NCBI RefSeq assembly: GCF_002803075.1
Contig: NZ_NNBK01000003.1
Location: 124,001-188,000, forward strand
DNA from: Streptomyces sp. CB01373
Lineage (GTDB): Bacteria; Actinomycetota; Actinomycetes; Streptomycetales; Streptomycetaceae
Direction: 5' to 3'
DNA: 64,000 nt
The position numbers and the translations under genes were made by a program. A model generated the notes under the pieces. The model did no database searches. It was not told where the DNA came from and saw only the letters and a list, made by a program, of their open reading frames with translations. Shown piece after piece: positions 49,653 through 58,560 of the stretch (position 1 is its first letter; each line of letters begins with the position of its first letter).

Positions 49653-50599
49653 CCGCTCCGCCCGAGGACCGCGTCTGGGCGCGCCACCGGCGGCGCAGGG
49701 GAGCGGTGCTGATCGTCGGCGCGGGCGCGGTCGGCGGCTTTCTCGCCGAGGAGCTCGCCCGGATCGGGTTCAGCCCGCTCCGGCTGGTCGACCCCGACAC
49801 GCTCGCGGTGGAGAACCTGATCCGCCATCCGCTCGGGGCCCCGGCCCTGGGACAGCCCAAGGCCCTGGCACTGGCCGGGCAGATCCGTCGCGACTTCCCC
49901 TCCTGCGACGCCACCGGCCACCACGCGGACTTTCTCGCACTGACCGCGGAGCAGCAGCAGTCACTGGTGGGCGGTGCGAACGTGGTGGTGGCGGCGACCG
50001 ACTCGGCCGTGTGCCAGCGCCACGTCAACCGCGTGGCCCTCGCGGTGGGCAGGCCCGCGGCCTACCCGGCGGTCTGGGTGGACCCGAGGATCCGTGACGC
50101 CGAGGTCGGCGAGATCCTGTGGGTGCTCCCCGGCAGGCGCACGCCCTGCTACGAGTGCGCGGTGGCCTTCCGGCAGGGGACCGCCGACACGCAGGCTGCC
50201 CGCGGCGCCCGGGTGGACATCCAGCTCGTCGCCCTGGCCACGGCCCAGGTCGTGACCGCGCTGGCCCACCCCGGCGACGACCGCTCGGCGATCCTCGACC
50301 CGCGGCGCACCGCCATCTACCTCCACGGACTGACGCCGACCTCACCGGGCGTCCGGGCCACCTTCCCCACAGCGGGACTGAGCAGCCAGAACGTCAGGGT
50401 CCCCTTCCCGTCCACCCCCTGCGCCGCCTGCCACGGCTGGCGCCATGTGGCCTCCTCCCCGGCATCGGCCGGGGCGGGCGCGGGCGGGCGGCCCGGCGAG
50501 GAGGAGGGCCAGGGACGCTGCTGGCCCGTCTTCGCCGCCGTGGTGTTGTGCATCGTGGTCCTGTTCATCGTCTCGGTCGCCCACGGCAGGCACATGTAG
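49649..50599 (+). CDS. ThiF/MoeB-family E1-like adenylyltransferase with C-terminal membrane helix
   Basis: A 316-residue protein. The nucleotide loop is GAVLIVGAGAVGGFLAEELA, followed by LRLVDPDTLAVENLIRHPLG; an NVVVAATDSAVCQRHVNRVA segment is the usual strand for the catalytic Asp region, and CYEC with CAAC forms a likely zinc site. The C-terminal 30 residues (CWPVFAAVVLCIVVLFIVSV) are a membrane helix, which is unusual for E1 enzymes. It starts at TTG 49649, overlapping the previous stop. Such enzymes adenylate a protein C-terminus or a small substrate; the target is unknown. Confidence 0.75.
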   Translation: MTAPPEDRVWARHRRRRGAVLIVGAGAVGGFLAEELARIGFSPLRLVDPDTLAVENLIRHPLGAPALGQPKALALAGQIRRDFPSCDATGHHADFLALTAEQQQSLVGGANVVVAATDSAVCQRHVNRVALAVGRPAAYPAVWVDPRIRDAEVGEILWVLPGRRTPCYECAVAFRQGTADTQAARGARVDIQLVALATAQVVTALAHPGDDRSAILDPRRTAIYLHGLTPTSPGVRATFPTAGLSSQNVRVPFPSTPCAACHGWRHVASSPASAGAGAGGRPGEEEGQGRCWPVFAAVVLCIVVLFIVSVAHGRHM

Positions 50600-50647
50600 G
50601 AAGTTCCGTTTCCGGCGGTACTCCGCCAGCGTGTCCGAGGCGGGCAT
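50588..50647 (-). pseudogene. N-terminal stub of a LigD-type 3'-phosphoesterase gene
   Basis: On the minus strand, AAGGAAGG precedes an ATG that encodes MPASDTLAEYRRKRNFLHVP. LxxYRRKRxF is the opening motif of LigD 3'-phosphoesterase domains. The similarity stops after about 20 codons where the reading meets the 3' end of the ThiF-like gene. I take it as a gene start left by a deletion or rearrangement. The evidence is a short match only. Confidence 0.45.
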
Positions 50648-50849
50648 GGTCCTTCCTTCCTCGTGCCCGGCGGCGCCGGGACCGTCGCCGACCGCGGCCG
50701 CGTACGGCTCCAACGCCGCTGGGGCCGGACGCCGACGACCGGTGAACTGCCCCTGGGGGCCGTCTTCGGTCCCGTCACCCGGGTGGCCGCGAGCTGCCCG
50801 GCGAAACCTGCGTGGGAGCGGGCGTCGACGGCCGGCTGGGGGCTCTCCG

Positions 50850-51317
50850 TCACTTGTCAGCGCGGGGGCGTTCCTCGACCCCGCACCCCGTCGCTCGCGC
50901 GATCGCGTAGGCGCCGAGCGACACCACGAGCCATGCCGCCGTCGCGGCGCCGAGCGCGAGCCACGCCGAGTGGTGGGGGAGGAGAACCGCGGCGACCACG
51001 GCGAACGCCGCAAGACCCAGGGTGCCGAGAGCGGCGCCACGCGCGTCGTCGCGGGCGCTCGTCAGCCCCTCCTCCTCGGCCACCAGGGTCAGGCTGGCCA
51101 GCAGGATGGCGGGGAAGGCGAGGAACACGCCGCCGACGAACGGCCCGAACAGTCGTGACGCCACGGCCGCCAGGAGTGACACGCCCGCGCCGAAGCCGAA
51201 CCGGAGGAACAGGTCCTTGCGCGGTGTGCGCGCGGCGGCCCGCAGGTCCACCCGCACCCGGTCGTCGTCCCCGGCCCCTTGCCCGTTCCCTCCCGCGGGC
51301 CGCGGCGATCGCCTCAC
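50850..51317 (-). CDS. DUF3147-like membrane protein, second gene of a pair
   Basis: A 155-residue protein with a polar, Arg-rich start and about four hydrophobic helices (FGFGAGVSLLAAVASRLFGP, GGVFLAFPAILLASLTLVAE, ALGTLGLAAFAVVAAVLLPH, AATAAWLVVSLGAYAIARAT). The alternation of Gly-rich helices and short loops is like its neighbour, suggesting duplication. It starts with GTG at 51317 in a four-base overlap (GTGA) with the neighbouring stop. Function unknown. Confidence 0.7.
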   Translation of the reverse strand: MRRSPRPAGGNGQGAGDDDRVRVDLRAAARTPRKDLFLRFGFGAGVSLLAAVASRLFGPFVGGVFLAFPAILLASLTLVAEEEGLTSARDDARGAALGTLGLAAFAVVAAVLLPHHSAWLALGAATAAWLVVSLGAYAIARATGCGVEERPRADK

Positions 51318-51658
51318 GGCGCCACCGCGAAGGCGATGGCGGCCGCTGTCGCGAACCACACGACAAGGGCCGCCGCGGAGCCGCGCATGGCTCCGAACCT
51401 GCCGAGCGCCGGGACCTCGACGAGACAGTAGGCGGTGAACGCCGGCGCTCCGGCGACCATGCCCTGTGCCGCGGTCGCCGCGTCGAGGTCGCCCTTGAAC
51501 ACCACCGTCAGGATGAGCCCTGCCAGCGCCACCGAGGGCGCGGCCGCGAAGATCCCGGCCAGCCGCTTGGGCTGGACGGCCTCCGCCACCAGGGCGAAAC
51601 CCACCACGAGCAGACCACCGATGAAAGGTTTCAGGACGATCTCGAGCAGGGTCTTCAT
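51314..51658 (-). CDS. DUF3147-family membrane protein
   Basis: A 114-residue protein with four helices: LKPFIGGLLVVGFALVAEAV, LAGIFAAAPSVALAGLILTV, AAQGMVAGAPAFTAYCLVEV and AALVVWFATAAAIAFAV. DUF3147 proteins are small membrane proteins found in pairs in actinobacteria, with no proven function. GAGG lies 8 bases before the ATG at 51658. Its stop overlaps the following DUF3147-like gene, so the pair probably forms a heteromeric unit. Confidence 0.78.
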   Translation of the reverse strand: MKTLLEIVLKPFIGGLLVVGFALVAEAVQPKRLAGIFAAAPSVALAGLILTVVFKGDLDAATAAQGMVAGAPAFTAYCLVEVPALGRFGAMRGSAAALVVWFATAAAIAFAVAP

Positions 51659-51769
51659 CCTGACAACCTCAATGCCGGGGCGGCGTTCACGCAACGACCC
51701 ACGCGGGCAGCGCGTCGAACGCGCGCTGCCCGGACGCATGGGGCGTACGGATTCCGCCCCCGGGGTCCG

Positions 51770-52633
51770 TCAGCCGAACCGGCCCGCCACGTAGTCCGCC
51801 GTCCGCTGGTCCTTCGGCGTGCCGAAGACGTCCTCGGTCGGGCCGTGCTCGACGATGCCGCCGGGGGTGCCCTGCTCGGCGAGGAAGAAGGCGCACTGGT
51901 CGGAGACGCGGGCCGCCTGCTGCATGTTGTGGGTGACGATCACGACCGTCACCTGACCGGCGAGTTCCTGGATCGTCTCCTCGACCCGGCGGGTGGAGGT
52001 GGGGTCGAGCGCCGAGCACGGTTCGTCCATGAGGAGGACCCGGGGGCGTACCGCCAGAGCGCGGGCGATGCACAGGCGCTGCTGCTGACCGCCGGACAGC
52101 GCGCCGCCCGGCTGGCGGAGGCGGTCCCTGACCTCCTTCCACAGGCCGGCGCGGGTGAGGGACTCCTCGACCAGCTCGTCCTTGGTGCGGCGGCTCGCGC
52201 GCGTGCCCGTCAGACGCAGGCCGGCCACCACGTTGTCGTAGATCGACATGGCGGGGAACGGGTTGGGCTTCTGGAAGACCATGCCGATGCGCCGCCGGGC
52301 GTCGGTCAGGCGCCGTTCGGGGGCGTAGATGTCCTCGCCCTCGAAGAGCACCTCGCCCGCGAAGGCCGCGGCCGGGATCAGCTCGTGCATGCGGTTGAGG
52401 GTGCGCAGGAACGTCGACTTGCCGCAGCCGGAGGGCCCGATCAGGGCGGTGACCCGGCCGGAGGGCATCGTCAGGGACACCCGGCTCAGCACCTGGTGGC
52501 TGCCGAACCAGGCCGACACCGAGCGGGCTTCGAGCGTCGCGGGAGCGGACGTCGGCCCGTGCGGGGCGGCGGGGACGGTGGTGACGGGGGGCAGGACGAC
52601 CGTGTCGGTCAGGGAGTCGGTGGCGTCGGTCAC
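51770..52633 (-). CDS. pstB: Pst-like phosphate ABC transporter ATP-binding protein
   Basis: A 287-residue ABC ATPase close to PstB. Walker A is [20 protein letters not shown], the Q loop is [20 protein letters not shown], the signature is [20 protein letters not shown], and Walker B is [28 protein letters not shown] is typical of PstB. About 30 extra disordered residues precede the domain. GTG 52633 has GAGG 8 bases upstream; GTG 52675, which overlaps the sortase-like gene stop (GTGA), is the alternative. It would drive PstC/PstA, whose genes lie 8 kb upstream in the same locus. Confidence 0.9.
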   Translation of the reverse strand: MTDATDSLTDTVVLPPVTTVPAAPHGPTSAPATLEARSVSAWFGSHQVLSRVSLTMPSGRVTALIGPSGCGKSTFLRTLNRMHELIPAAAFAGEVLFEGEDIYAPERRLTDARRRIGMVFQKPNPFPAMSIYDNVVAGLRLTGTRASRRTKDELVEESLTRAGLWKEVRDRLRQPGGALSGGQQQRLCIARALAVRPRVLLMDEPCSALDPTSTRRVEETIQELAGQVTVVIVTHNMQQAARVSDQCAFFLAEQGTPGGIVEHGPTEDVFGTPKDQRTADYVAGRFG

Positions 52634-52671
52634 GGCGGGTACCTCGGTTCGCGGCAGGGCTCGGGAAGCGG

Positions 52672-53580
52672 TCACGTCAGGTTGGGCAGCAGTTCGGTGG
52701 TCCGGGTGGCGACCTGGAGCCCCAGCAGGGCGACGACCGGGGCGAAGACGATCCACGTCTGGTGACGGCCCCAGCGGTGCCAGGTCCACACCGCGGCGAC
52801 GGCCGCGACCAGCAGGGCCTGGAGCCACATGACCAGCGGCCACGGCACCCCGGAGGGGCGGGCCAGCGGCTGCTCGGCCTCCGGCAGCGTGCCGGGCCTG
52901 ATCACGGCCGCCGGGGTCTCGAAGGGCGCGGAGACCAGGTCCGCGTCGACGCGCAGGATGCCGCCCGGCATGTAGGCCGGACCGGTGGCCGTGGCCAGCA
53001 CCAGCCGGCCCTGGCCGGAGGCGAGCGGGGCGGGCGCCGGGTCTCCGGCCCGCCGCACGCCGACGACCTGGTACTTCGCCTCGCCCTGGCCGGTCGTCAC
53101 CGTGAACCTGTCGCCCTCGGCGAGGTCGGCCAGCCGTCTGAACGGGCCGCCGTAGGCGGCTGCCCGCCCCATCAGCACACTGGTGCCGGCCTGCCCGGGC
53201 ATCGGGGTGTCGCGACGGTGGCCGGGGCCGTCGGTCATGACGGCGGAGTCGGTCCCCTCGAGGACCACCTGGCGCAGACGCAGGGAGGGGACGTCGATCA
53301 GGGCGACCGGCGTGCCGGGCGCCAGCAGCATGCCCTGCTGGTCGGTCTGGGAGACCGGGCCCGTGCCCAGCGCGAGCGCGTTGCGCAGTTCGTCGTACGC
53401 CGTGTGCTGGGCGGCCCGTTCCTGGACGCCGCTGAGGAACAGCAGCTGGGCGGTGATGCCGAGCAACAGGGCGGCGAGGCTGAGCAGCGCGCCCCGGGCG
53501 ATGTGGCGGACGGCCGGGACGCTCCGGACGCGGGTCCGGAGCAGGGCCGGTGCGGGCGTGGTCTGTACGGCGACCGTCAC
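52672..53580 (-). CDS. Sortase-fold membrane protein lacking catalytic His and Cys
   Basis: A 302-residue protein with an N-terminal membrane helix (about residues 28-50), a sortase-like domain (about 85-215) and two C-terminal helices. The domain has the class E/F-like stretch [20 protein letters not shown], but where active sortases read AGH it reads MGR (Arg139). The strand that should end in TC reads RLVLATATG, with Ala198 in place of Cys. Only the Arg in ILRVDADL (Arg210) fits. It should therefore not be a transpeptidase. It lies between the binding-protein genes and pstB and is coupled to the latter. Confidence 0.78.
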   Translation of the reverse strand: MTVAVQTTPAPALLRTRVRSVPAVRHIARGALLSLAALLLGITAQLLFLSGVQERAAQHTAYDELRNALALGTGPVSQTDQQGMLLAPGTPVALIDVPSLRLRQVVLEGTDSAVMTDGPGHRRDTPMPGQAGTSVLMGRAAAYGGPFRRLADLAEGDRFTVTTGQGEAKYQVVGVRRAGDPAPAPLASGQGRLVLATATGPAYMPGGILRVDADLVSAPFETPAAVIRPGTLPEAEQPLARPSGVPWPLVMWLQALLVAAVAAVWTWHRWGRHQTWIVFAPVVALLGLQVATRTTELLPNLT

Positions 53581-53621
53581 GGCGGCCCGCCTCCTTCATG
53601 GTTCGTGGGGTTTGCGTGCTG

Positions 53622-53654
53622 CCGGGGAGGCCGCCGCAGCGGCGGCCTCCCCGG
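53622..53654 (-). terminator. 16-bp hairpin behind the PstS-like Ig-domain gene
   Basis: CCGGGGAGGCCGCCGC and its exact reverse complement flank a single A, so a stem of about 14 pairs with a small loop forms. It lies 8 bases beyond the stop of the gene at 53663-55654 and before the sortase-like gene. It may limit rather than fully stop transcription into the sortase-pstB pair. Confidence 0.85.
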
Positions 53655-53662
53655 TGGCGGGG

Positions 53663-55654
53663 TCAGGTGGACTTGATGGTGAAGTTCGCGCTGTTCTTCG
53701 CGTTCACCGTCGAGGAGCCCACGTAGTAGGCGCGCAGCGTGTGCTTGCCGCGGCTCAGCTTCGGCAGGCTGACGGTGACCTTGCCGGACTTCAGCGTGCC
53801 GGTGCCGATCACCTTGGAGCCCTCGTAGACGCGCACGGTGCCGGCCGGCGTGGTGCCGGTCGCGGTGACCTTCACGGTGACCTTGGCGCGGGCGGTGTGC
53901 TTGACCGAGGCGGGCCGGGTGACGGCGACCGACGGCGCCGCCTTGGTGACCTTCAGCGAGACCGTCGCCGAGGACGTGTTGAGCTTGCTGTCGCCGGCGT
54001 AGGAGACGGTCAGCTTGTGGGTCGCGACCTTCAGGTGGTTCGACAGGCCGACGGAGACCTTGCCGGACGAGTTGAGGGTGCCGGTACCGAGGGTCGTGGA
54101 GCCCTCCTTCACCGTGACCTTGCCGGTCGGGGCGACGCCCTTCGGGCCGGTGACGGTGACCGCGACCTTCGGCGCCTTGCCGTACGCGGTCGCCGCGGCG
54201 CTCGCCTGCGTGGTGCTCGCCGACTTGACGTTGACTTCGCCGGTCCAGGCGGCCGGGGTGCCGGTGCCGTTGAGGTTGGCGGCGGCGACCGTGGCGGTGT
54301 ACTTGCCGTTGGCCAGACCGCTGAACGTGTACGACGTGGTCGTGGCCGGGACGTCCTTGGCCGCCACGAGGGTGCCGTCCGCGCGGGTCAGCGTGACGCG
54401 GTAGTCGGTGACCGGCAGGCCGGGGGCGGCCGGGGCGGTCCAGGTCAGCGAGAGGTTCCCGGTGCTGGGGGTGGCCTTGAGGGCCGGCGCGGCGGGCGCG
54501 CTGAGGTCGACGCCCGACTGCTCCAGACCGCCGAACTTGGCGTGCTTGGCCGGGTTGACCGAGCCGTTGTACGACTCGTTCATGAAGCCGAAGTCGGCGA
54601 TGACCTTCTGCGAGTTCTCGGTGGCCATCTGGGCGGTGTGGCCGCTGTCGGTGACAAAGACGTCGTAGAGGTCCTTGTCGAAGAAGATGCTGGTGGCATC
54701 GATTGCCCGGCTGGGCACGACGTTGTAGACGTCCCGGCCGAAGGTGGCGTTCTCGTAGTAGCCGCGGACCGGCTCCAGCTTGCCGTTGACGGTCGTCACC
54801 GGGCTGGTGACGCCCTTGTCGCCGGGCAGCTGCACCGAGGCGAGGTGGGCGCCCGCGGCGGCAGCGGCCCTGCTGTGGTCCGGGGCGACCTCGTTGATCT
54901 GGGCGATCCAGCTGCCCACGGAGAACGGGACGAGCGCGCCGTCGGCGGTGAGGGCGTCGTTGGCCTGGTTCTCCTGGACGGTCGGGATCCTGGGGTCGAT
55001 CGTCGAGTCGTTGAGACCGATCGTGCCGAGGAAGAACGAGCGGGTGCCGGACCCGTTCTGCGGGATGTACGGGTGGACGGTCTGGCCGTTCACCTGCTTG
55101 AGGTTGCCCGCGTAGATGTCGCGCAGTTGCTCGACCGTGAGGGTGTCCAGGGCCGAGCCGCGCACCGCGATGCCGACGGCGTCCCGGGCGAAGGGGATGT
55201 AGGTGAGCGCGCTGCCGGAGGTGCTCGGGCCGCCGGAGGAGCGGGCGAAGTCGACCTGGCCCTTGATGGCGACACCGCTGGTGTCGGGGAACTTGTCGCC
55301 GGTGAGCGACATGCTCAGCGCGAGGCGGCCCTTGCCGGAGCCGTTGGGGCGCAGGAAGGACGGGCCGCCCGTGCGGGTCTGGATCTTGGAGGTGGTGGAG
55401 CCCGTGCCGGGCTCGACCGCGTCGTACGAGGCGATGCCCGCGCCGCCCGCCGACTTGATGGCGGAGGCGGCGTAGCCGGGGGCGTCACCGGCGAGGGCGT
55501 TGAGCACGTCCTGCGTGGTGTCGGAGCCCACGCCGACGAGCTGGCGGAACGTCCCGGCGGGGGCGGGATCGGCGGACGCCGGACTCGCCAGAGCGAGGCC
55601 ACCGGCCACCACGGCGGCGGCGACGAGCGCGGCCGTAGAGCGCATTCTGCGCAT
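53663..55654 (-). CDS. Secreted PstS-like binding protein with FN3 and two Ig-like domains
   Basis: A 663-residue exported protein. A signal peptide (to about ASA, residue 28) leads into a periplasmic-binding-protein-like domain (residues about 35-385: FRQLVGVGSDTTQDVLNALA, DFARSSGGPSTSG, IPQNGSGTRSFFLGTIGLND). An FN3 domain (about 390-475, LSLTWTAPAAPGLPVTDYRV) and two bacterial Ig-like repeats (about 485-665, KVTVKEGSTTLGTGTLNSSG and AGTVRVYEGSKVIGTGTLKS) follow. No C-terminal membrane anchor or sorting motif is seen. It probably binds a phosphate-like ligand and wall polymers, by inference from domains. Confidence 0.85.
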   Translation of the reverse strand: MRRMRSTAALVAAAVVAGGLALASPASADPAPAGTFRQLVGVGSDTTQDVLNALAGDAPGYAASAIKSAGGAGIASYDAVEPGTGSTTSKIQTRTGGPSFLRPNGSGKGRLALSMSLTGDKFPDTSGVAIKGQVDFARSSGGPSTSGSALTYIPFARDAVGIAVRGSALDTLTVEQLRDIYAGNLKQVNGQTVHPYIPQNGSGTRSFFLGTIGLNDSTIDPRIPTVQENQANDALTADGALVPFSVGSWIAQINEVAPDHSRAAAAAGAHLASVQLPGDKGVTSPVTTVNGKLEPVRGYYENATFGRDVYNVVPSRAIDATSIFFDKDLYDVFVTDSGHTAQMATENSQKVIADFGFMNESYNGSVNPAKHAKFGGLEQSGVDLSAPAAPALKATPSTGNLSLTWTAPAAPGLPVTDYRVTLTRADGTLVAAKDVPATTTSYTFSGLANGKYTATVAAANLNGTGTPAAWTGEVNVKSASTTQASAAATAYGKAPKVAVTVTGPKGVAPTGKVTVKEGSTTLGTGTLNSSGKVSVGLSNHLKVATHKLTVSYAGDSKLNTSSATVSLKVTKAAPSVAVTRPASVKHTARAKVTVKVTATGTTPAGTVRVYEGSKVIGTGTLKSGKVTVSLPKLSRGKHTLRAYYVGSSTVNAKNSANFTIKST

Positions 55655-55817
55655 CGAGAGTCTCCTGACGGTGTGCGTGGATGTGCTGTGCGGTGGGTGT
55701 GGGGGAGGTGCCGTGGGGGTGCCTGCGTCGAGCCGGCCGAGAGCACGCCGGAAATCTGGCAGGGTGGTGCGGACCGTCCGCCCCGACTGCCTTTCGGGGC
55801 GGGCGGCCGTCTGTGGA

Positions 55818-55843
55818 GAGCCGGGCCCCGGAGGGCCCGGCTC
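55818..55843 (-). terminator. 11-bp hairpin behind the 901-residue surface protein gene
   Basis: GAGCCGGGCCC and GGGCCCGGCTC flank a CGGA loop, 11 bases beyond the stop of the gene at 55855-58560. It separates the pstC-pstA unit from the binding-protein gene at 53663-55654. Confidence 0.82.
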
Positions 55844-55854
55844 CGGTCGGAGGG

Positions 55855-58560
55855 TCAGCCCCGGCCCGGCGGCAGCAGCCTCCGCAGCCGTTCGGGCAGG
55901 GTGAACGCCGGTACGACGGTCACCGTGCGGCCACCGGGAAGCGGCACCCGCAGCGGGAGACGCAGCCGGCTGCCGCCCGCGAAGGGCGCGCCCGCCGCGG
56001 CGGCGGCGCCGAGTCCGGCGCCGACCGGGACGGCGTAGCGCAGCGCGTTCGCGGGGTCGTCCGGGGTGGTGCCGAAGGCCGTGGTCCGGACGGCCGTGCC
56101 GCCGTCGTAGGAGGGCGCGCCGCTGGGCGTCGGGCTTGCCTTCCCGCCGTCCGGCCCGGTCCCGCCGGAGCCGGTGCCGCCCCCGGCCGCACCGCCGCCC
56201 GACACGCCCCCGGAGCCCGAACCGCCGCCCGTGCCGAGGCCGCCCGAGTCGGAGCCGCCCGAGACGGAGCCCCCGTTTCCTCCGGTCGAGCCGCCTCCCG
56301 GGCCGCCGCCGTGGGACGAAGGCTCGGTGTAGTGCTCGAGGGTGTCGGCGGCCTGCAGCGCGCGGGTGCGCAGGTCCTTGGACAGCGGGGCGTAACCGGC
56401 CGGGAGCCGGCCCGGGTCGGCGCCGCTGATCTGCCCGTCGCCCACTGCGTACCGCAGCAGGGCCGCGTAGTCCTTGCGGGCGGCGGCGTCCAGCTCACCA
56501 GGTCGTGCCGCGCCGTAGACGAGCTGGGCGAGCGGGTAGGCGCCCTCGGCCGTGGCCCGGGCCGGGCTGATCTCCGGCGCCCCCTTGCCGGCGGCGCTCG
56601 CGGCGGCGGCGGTCAGGGCTGCCGTGGTGGGCGCGGTGAAGCGGCCGGCGGCGTTGCGCAGCCGGGCGGTCTGCAGCCCGTAGCGCTCGGCGGAGGCCGC
56701 GTCGGTGACCGCGATCACGAACCGCGATCCGACGGTCTGCGGGCCGGTGCTCTTGTACGCGGGCGGGTTGGCCAGCGCGTCCCAGGTCGCCTTCCACAGC
56801 GTGTCGGCGCGCCGGGTGTGCAGGGCTCCGGAGTGCATGTCGGACACGTAGGGGTGGAAGTCGGTCATGCACTGCTTATCGGTGGCACCGGTGCCCGGCG
56901 GGATCGTGCACCAGGGGTCGCTCTTGGGGTAGTCGTCGGCCAGGGCCGGTTCGTAGGCCACGCCCGTCGGGTTCCGGTGCGCGTCGGTGCTGTAGAACGG
57001 GTTGACGCGCATGCCCCAGTCGTCGGCCGTCCCCGCGAGGAAGCCGCGGGCGTCCTTGTCGGACAGGATCCACTGCCACAGCGCGCGGGCCGTGTCCGAG
57101 TGGCCGAGCGAAGTGAGCAGATCGGTGTCGGTGGCCGGGGTCTCGGAGACCGACAGATGCTCGAACTCCGGGTTGAGGGAGATGAACTCGGGGTCGCTCG
57201 CGAGACCCGCCGGGTTGTTCCTCGCCCAGTCGTAGCTCTTGGCGACCTGGTCGCCGAGCACCGCTCCCCAGGGGGAGTTGCGGTACGACTCGGTCAGCAG
57301 CTTGGCGACCAGTCGGGGCGTGAGGTCGATGGAGTCGACCTTCGTCCCGGCGAGCCCGCGGATGTCGTCCGGGGCCCCCGCCTTGGGCCTGCGTTCGATG
57401 GTGAAGCCGATCACGGCCCCGGAGAGCGCGACGGGAGCGTAGGCCGTGGGGCCGGACGGTGCGGTGGTGCCCTCGTCGGCGCCCAGTGCGCGGGTGGTGA
57501 AGGCCAGTCCGGCGGAGCCGGTGCCCGCGAGCCGGGTGCGGGCGTCGGGCTCACCGAGCTTGGTGTAGCCGTAGACCGTGCCGGTCGGGCACAGGGCCGT
57601 CTGCCAGCTCGTCATGGCGTCGGCGACGAGTTCGCTGCCCATGGTGGGCCGTTCGTCGGAGCCGAGGGCGCAGCCGCTGCCGACCGGGTTGAAGCTCAGC
57701 GGGACGGCGATGCGGTTCTTCCAGTTGGTGGAGGAGACGGGCGAGCCCGCGTTGACGATGCTCTTGTCGGCGTACGGCTCGCCGTCGAGGTCGAGGTGGC
57801 CCTGCGGGACGATCACCAGCCAGCAGGAGCGCGGCCGGGCGGCGCCCTTCTTGCCGGCCTCGGCACCGCAGCCCAGGTGCGGTGCCTCGTTGGCGGTCTG
57901 CACCTCGAAGTACTCGCGGCCGGTGCCGTCGGCGCCGGTGCGGGCGAAGTCGATCTCGTTGGTGGTGTTGCGGTTGTAGAACGGGTTGTTCTGGGTGTTG
58001 GTGGTGACCACCGTGCCGTCGACCGACTTGAAGGGCACCTCGCCCTGGCCCAGCGGAGCGCCCGCGCCGTACCGGTCGTCCTCGCCGTAACCGGTGGGGG
58101 AGGCGCTGTAGGTGACCTTGCGGGTGTCGTCGCGTTCGTTGCCCGGCCAGCTGCCGCGGTCGGTGGTCGGCGAGGCACCGTACTGGCACTGGGTGCGCGG
58201 CGGGCCGGGGTTGCCCGGGACGGCGCCGTCGTCGTCGCCCCAGCACTGCATGATCTGCACGAAGTCGGTGTTGAACCAGGTGCCCGCGAACGTGGTCGGG
58301 GCGCCGCCGGTCCAGGAGACGGTGATCGCCTGACTGGTCAGGTGGGTGGTCTGGTCGACCGTGAACTTCATGTCCTTGAACTCGCCGCGCCCAGAGACCG
58401 TCACGGCGGAGGCGGTGCCGGCCGCGCCGCTCGCGGCGGTCGCGGGCTGGGCGGCCTGGGCCACGCCGAGGCCCGCGAGGGCGCCGGCGGCGGCCCCGGC
58501 CACCAGCCGCAGGAGCAGCCCGCGCACGCGCGCCGTCCTGCCTCTTGTGTCCCGGCTCAT
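55855..58560 (-). CDS. Large secreted PBP-like surface protein
   Basis: A 901-residue protein with a signal peptide (about residues 12-42), a very large extracytoplasmic domain with paired cysteines (MQCWGDDD, RTQCQYG, LGCGAEAG, SCWLVIVPQG, GCALGS, ALCPTG), and then a long Gly/Ser linker (GGGPGGGSTGGNGGSVSGGS) to a proline-rich and hydrophobic C-terminus. It looks like a substrate-binding-domain protein much enlarged relative to PstS, but no exact family can be given. It overlaps the preceding PstS-like gene by four bases (ATGA) and ends at a terminator, so it is the last gene of the pstC-pstA transcript. Confidence 0.7.
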   Translation of the reverse strand: MSRDTRGRTARVRGLLLRLVAGAAAGALAGLGVAQAAQPATAASGAAGTASAVTVSGRGEFKDMKFTVDQTTHLTSQAITVSWTGGAPTTFAGTWFNTDFVQIMQCWGDDDGAVPGNPGPPRTQCQYGASPTTDRGSWPGNERDDTRKVTYSASPTGYGEDDRYGAGAPLGQGEVPFKSVDGTVVTTNTQNNPFYNRNTTNEIDFARTGADGTGREYFEVQTANEAPHLGCGAEAGKKGAARPRSCWLVIVPQGHLDLDGEPYADKSIVNAGSPVSSTNWKNRIAVPLSFNPVGSGCALGSDERPTMGSELVADAMTSWQTALCPTGTVYGYTKLGEPDARTRLAGTGSAGLAFTTRALGADEGTTAPSGPTAYAPVALSGAVIGFTIERRPKAGAPDDIRGLAGTKVDSIDLTPRLVAKLLTESYRNSPWGAVLGDQVAKSYDWARNNPAGLASDPEFISLNPEFEHLSVSETPATDTDLLTSLGHSDTARALWQWILSDKDARGFLAGTADDWGMRVNPFYSTDAHRNPTGVAYEPALADDYPKSDPWCTIPPGTGATDKQCMTDFHPYVSDMHSGALHTRRADTLWKATWDALANPPAYKSTGPQTVGSRFVIAVTDAASAERYGLQTARLRNAAGRFTAPTTAALTAAAASAAGKGAPEISPARATAEGAYPLAQLVYGAARPGELDAAARKDYAALLRYAVGDGQISGADPGRLPAGYAPLSKDLRTRALQAADTLEHYTEPSSHGGGPGGGSTGGNGGSVSGGSDSGGLGTGGGSGSGGVSGGGAAGGGTGSGGTGPDGGKASPTPSGAPSYDGGTAVRTTAFGTTPDDPANALRYAVPVGAGLGAAAAAGAPFAGGSRLRLPLRVPLPGGRTVTVVPAFTLPERLRRLLPPGRG

